Translations under genes and position numbers: made by a program
Source: Pseudomonadota bacterium
GTDB lineage: Bacteria; Pseudomonadota; Gammaproteobacteria; Xanthomonadales; Rhodanobacteraceae
Direction: 5' to 3'
NCBI GenBank assembly: GCA_021783385.1
Contig: JAJXTX010000015.1
Location: 7,387-14,202 of the forward strand
Length of the DNA: 6,816 nucleotides
Shown here: piece by piece, positions 6,134-6,816 of the stretch
Layout of the letters: every line of letters starts with the position of its first letter
How positions within the stretch are numbered: position 1 is the first letter of the stretch
The notes under the pieces: generated by a model
Database searches by the model: none
Told to the model about the DNA's origin: nothing
The model's input: the letters and a program-made list of their open reading frames with translations, nothing else

Positions 6134-6816
6134 TCATTCCTGCAGAAGATCCCGGTGACTATCGATACCCTGCACGCAGCGCGTCACGCCCTGCGTGCGG
6201 GTCGCATGGAACAGCCGGTTGTTGGGCAGGCTCAGGTCGTCGACATCCGGCTGCGCGCGCGAGCGGTGCCACAGGTGCACCGCCAGCGCCGCCCACTTCA
6301 GCTGGCGCCGGCGCACGCCCGCGTTGGCCAGCCGCGCGGCCAGCTCGCGGTCTTCCGCGCCGTAGCCTTCCATGCGCTCGTCGAAGCCGTTGACGCGCAG
6401 CAGGTCGGCGCGCCAGAAGCTCATGTTGCAGCTCATCACGCGACCGCCCGAGCGCGCGCGCGCCTTCCAGCGCGCCAGCGCGGGCTGGCGAAACGCGTAC
6501 AGCCGGCGAGTGCCGTCGAACTCGCGGAAGTGGCCGGCCATCCATGGCGCGAACACCGGCCGGCCACCGGCGAGCAGGCGCGCGGTTTCCGCCGCGGTGG
6601 CCTTGAGCCGGCCGCCCTGCAGAAAGCAGCCGGGCTTGGCCAACGCCAGGTGGTCGGCAATGAATGCCGGGTGCAGCAGCATGTCGCCGTCGATCAGCAC
6701 CACGTAATCACCGCGGCTGGCGGCAATGCCGCGGTTGCGGCTGCGTGCGGCGCGAAAGCCGCGATCCTCGTGCCACAGGTGGCGCAGCGGCAGCGCCAGC
6801 TCGGCGCCGAGGCGCT
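6134..6816 (-). CDS. Family 2-like (GT-A) glycosyltransferase, N-terminus beyond window
   Basis: About 226 C-terminal residues are visible; the frame is open to the right edge, so the start lies outside. The first visible part, RGFRAARSRNRGIAASRGDY, leads to the DGD metal-binding motif (VLIDGDM, DGD at 6683-6691), typical of GT-A enzymes that use a divalent metal and a nucleotide sugar. Further on, SCNMSFWRADLLRVNGFDE and MEGYGAEDREL match the C-terminal domain of galactosyltransferase-type enzymes (Glyco_transf_7C), with Glu-Asp at 6350-6355 as the likely catalytic-base motif. A closing His-rich segment (HLWHRSR) is also usual. No membrane segment is visible. A GTG at 6703 is not a real start, since it falls just before the DGD core. 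It converges on the GT-B enzyme, suggesting a glycan assembly locus. Donor and acceptor are unknown. Confidence 0.88.
   Translation of the reverse strand, partial: RLGAELALPLRHLWHEDRGFRAARSRNRGIAASRGDYVVLIDGDMLLHPAFIADHLALAKPGCFLQGGRLKATAAETARLLAGGRPVFAPWMAGHFREFDGTRRLYAFRQPALARWKARARSGGRVMSCNMSFWRADLLRVNGFDERMEGYGAEDRELAARLANAGVRRRQLKWAALAVHLWHRSRAQPDVDDLSLPNNRLFHATRTQGVTRCVQGIDSHRDLLQE

Noticed and set aside
6134..6703. Treating the right-edge glycosyltransferase as a complete 189-residue protein starting at GTG 6703
   Set aside because: The frame stays open to 6816 with typical GT-A residues (RSRNRGIAASRGDY) before the DGD motif, so GTG 6703 is internal.

Overview
This 6.8 kb window is a very GC-rich, tightly packed piece of a gammaproteobacterial chromosome. 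The order dprA–LysM protein (tsaP-like), divergent from def–fmt–rsmB, is the arrangement I recall from Pseudomonas (PA0021–PA0017) and related gammaproteobacteria. The very high GC and protein style suggest the Xanthomonadales side (a Rhodanobacter/Dyella/Xanthomonas-like organism). That taxonomic guess is an inference and was not tested by any search.

Layout. Positions 1–847 (minus) hold the N-terminal ~282 codons of dprA, running off the left edge. Positions 930–2051 (minus) hold a secreted LysM protein that matches TsaP, the type IV pilus secretin-associated protein. An intrinsic-type terminator and a candidate promoter share the 82-base gap between them. A 189-base divergent intergenic region (2052–2240) carries a good sigma70-like promoter for tsaP and a weaker candidate for def. 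Positions 2241–5015 (plus) form a compact operon: def (peptide deformylase), fmt (methionyl-tRNA formyltransferase, TTG start overlapping the def stop) and rsmB (16S rRNA m5C967 methyltransferase, 10 bases after fmt). After a GC-rich hairpin comes a GT-B-fold glycosyltransferase (5099–6097, plus). It converges on a GT-A-fold, family-2-like glycosyltransferase (6134–6816, minus, N-terminus off the right edge). A perfect short palindrome lies between the two.

How the genes work together. fmt adds the formyl group to initiator Met-tRNA and def removes it from the finished N-terminus, so the two activities are made together. rsmB methylates the small-subunit rRNA and belongs to the same translation theme. 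On the other side, TsaP ties the type IV pilus outer-membrane secretin to peptidoglycan, and DprA protects incoming single-stranded DNA and loads RecA. The minus-strand pair therefore fits pilus-dependent DNA uptake. The two glycosyltransferases look like a separate surface-glycan (LPS or exopolysaccharide) module placed against the end of the translation operon.

I see no tRNA, rRNA, CRISPR array, insertion sequence, attachment site or phage gene, and no stretch longer than 300 bases without a gene. I did not find an undescribed system. The points most worth a second look are small-scale: a 5-codon mini-ORF chained by ATGA overlaps between fmt and rsmB, and a terminator whose T-tract appears to serve also as the -35 region of a possibly leaderless dprA promoter.
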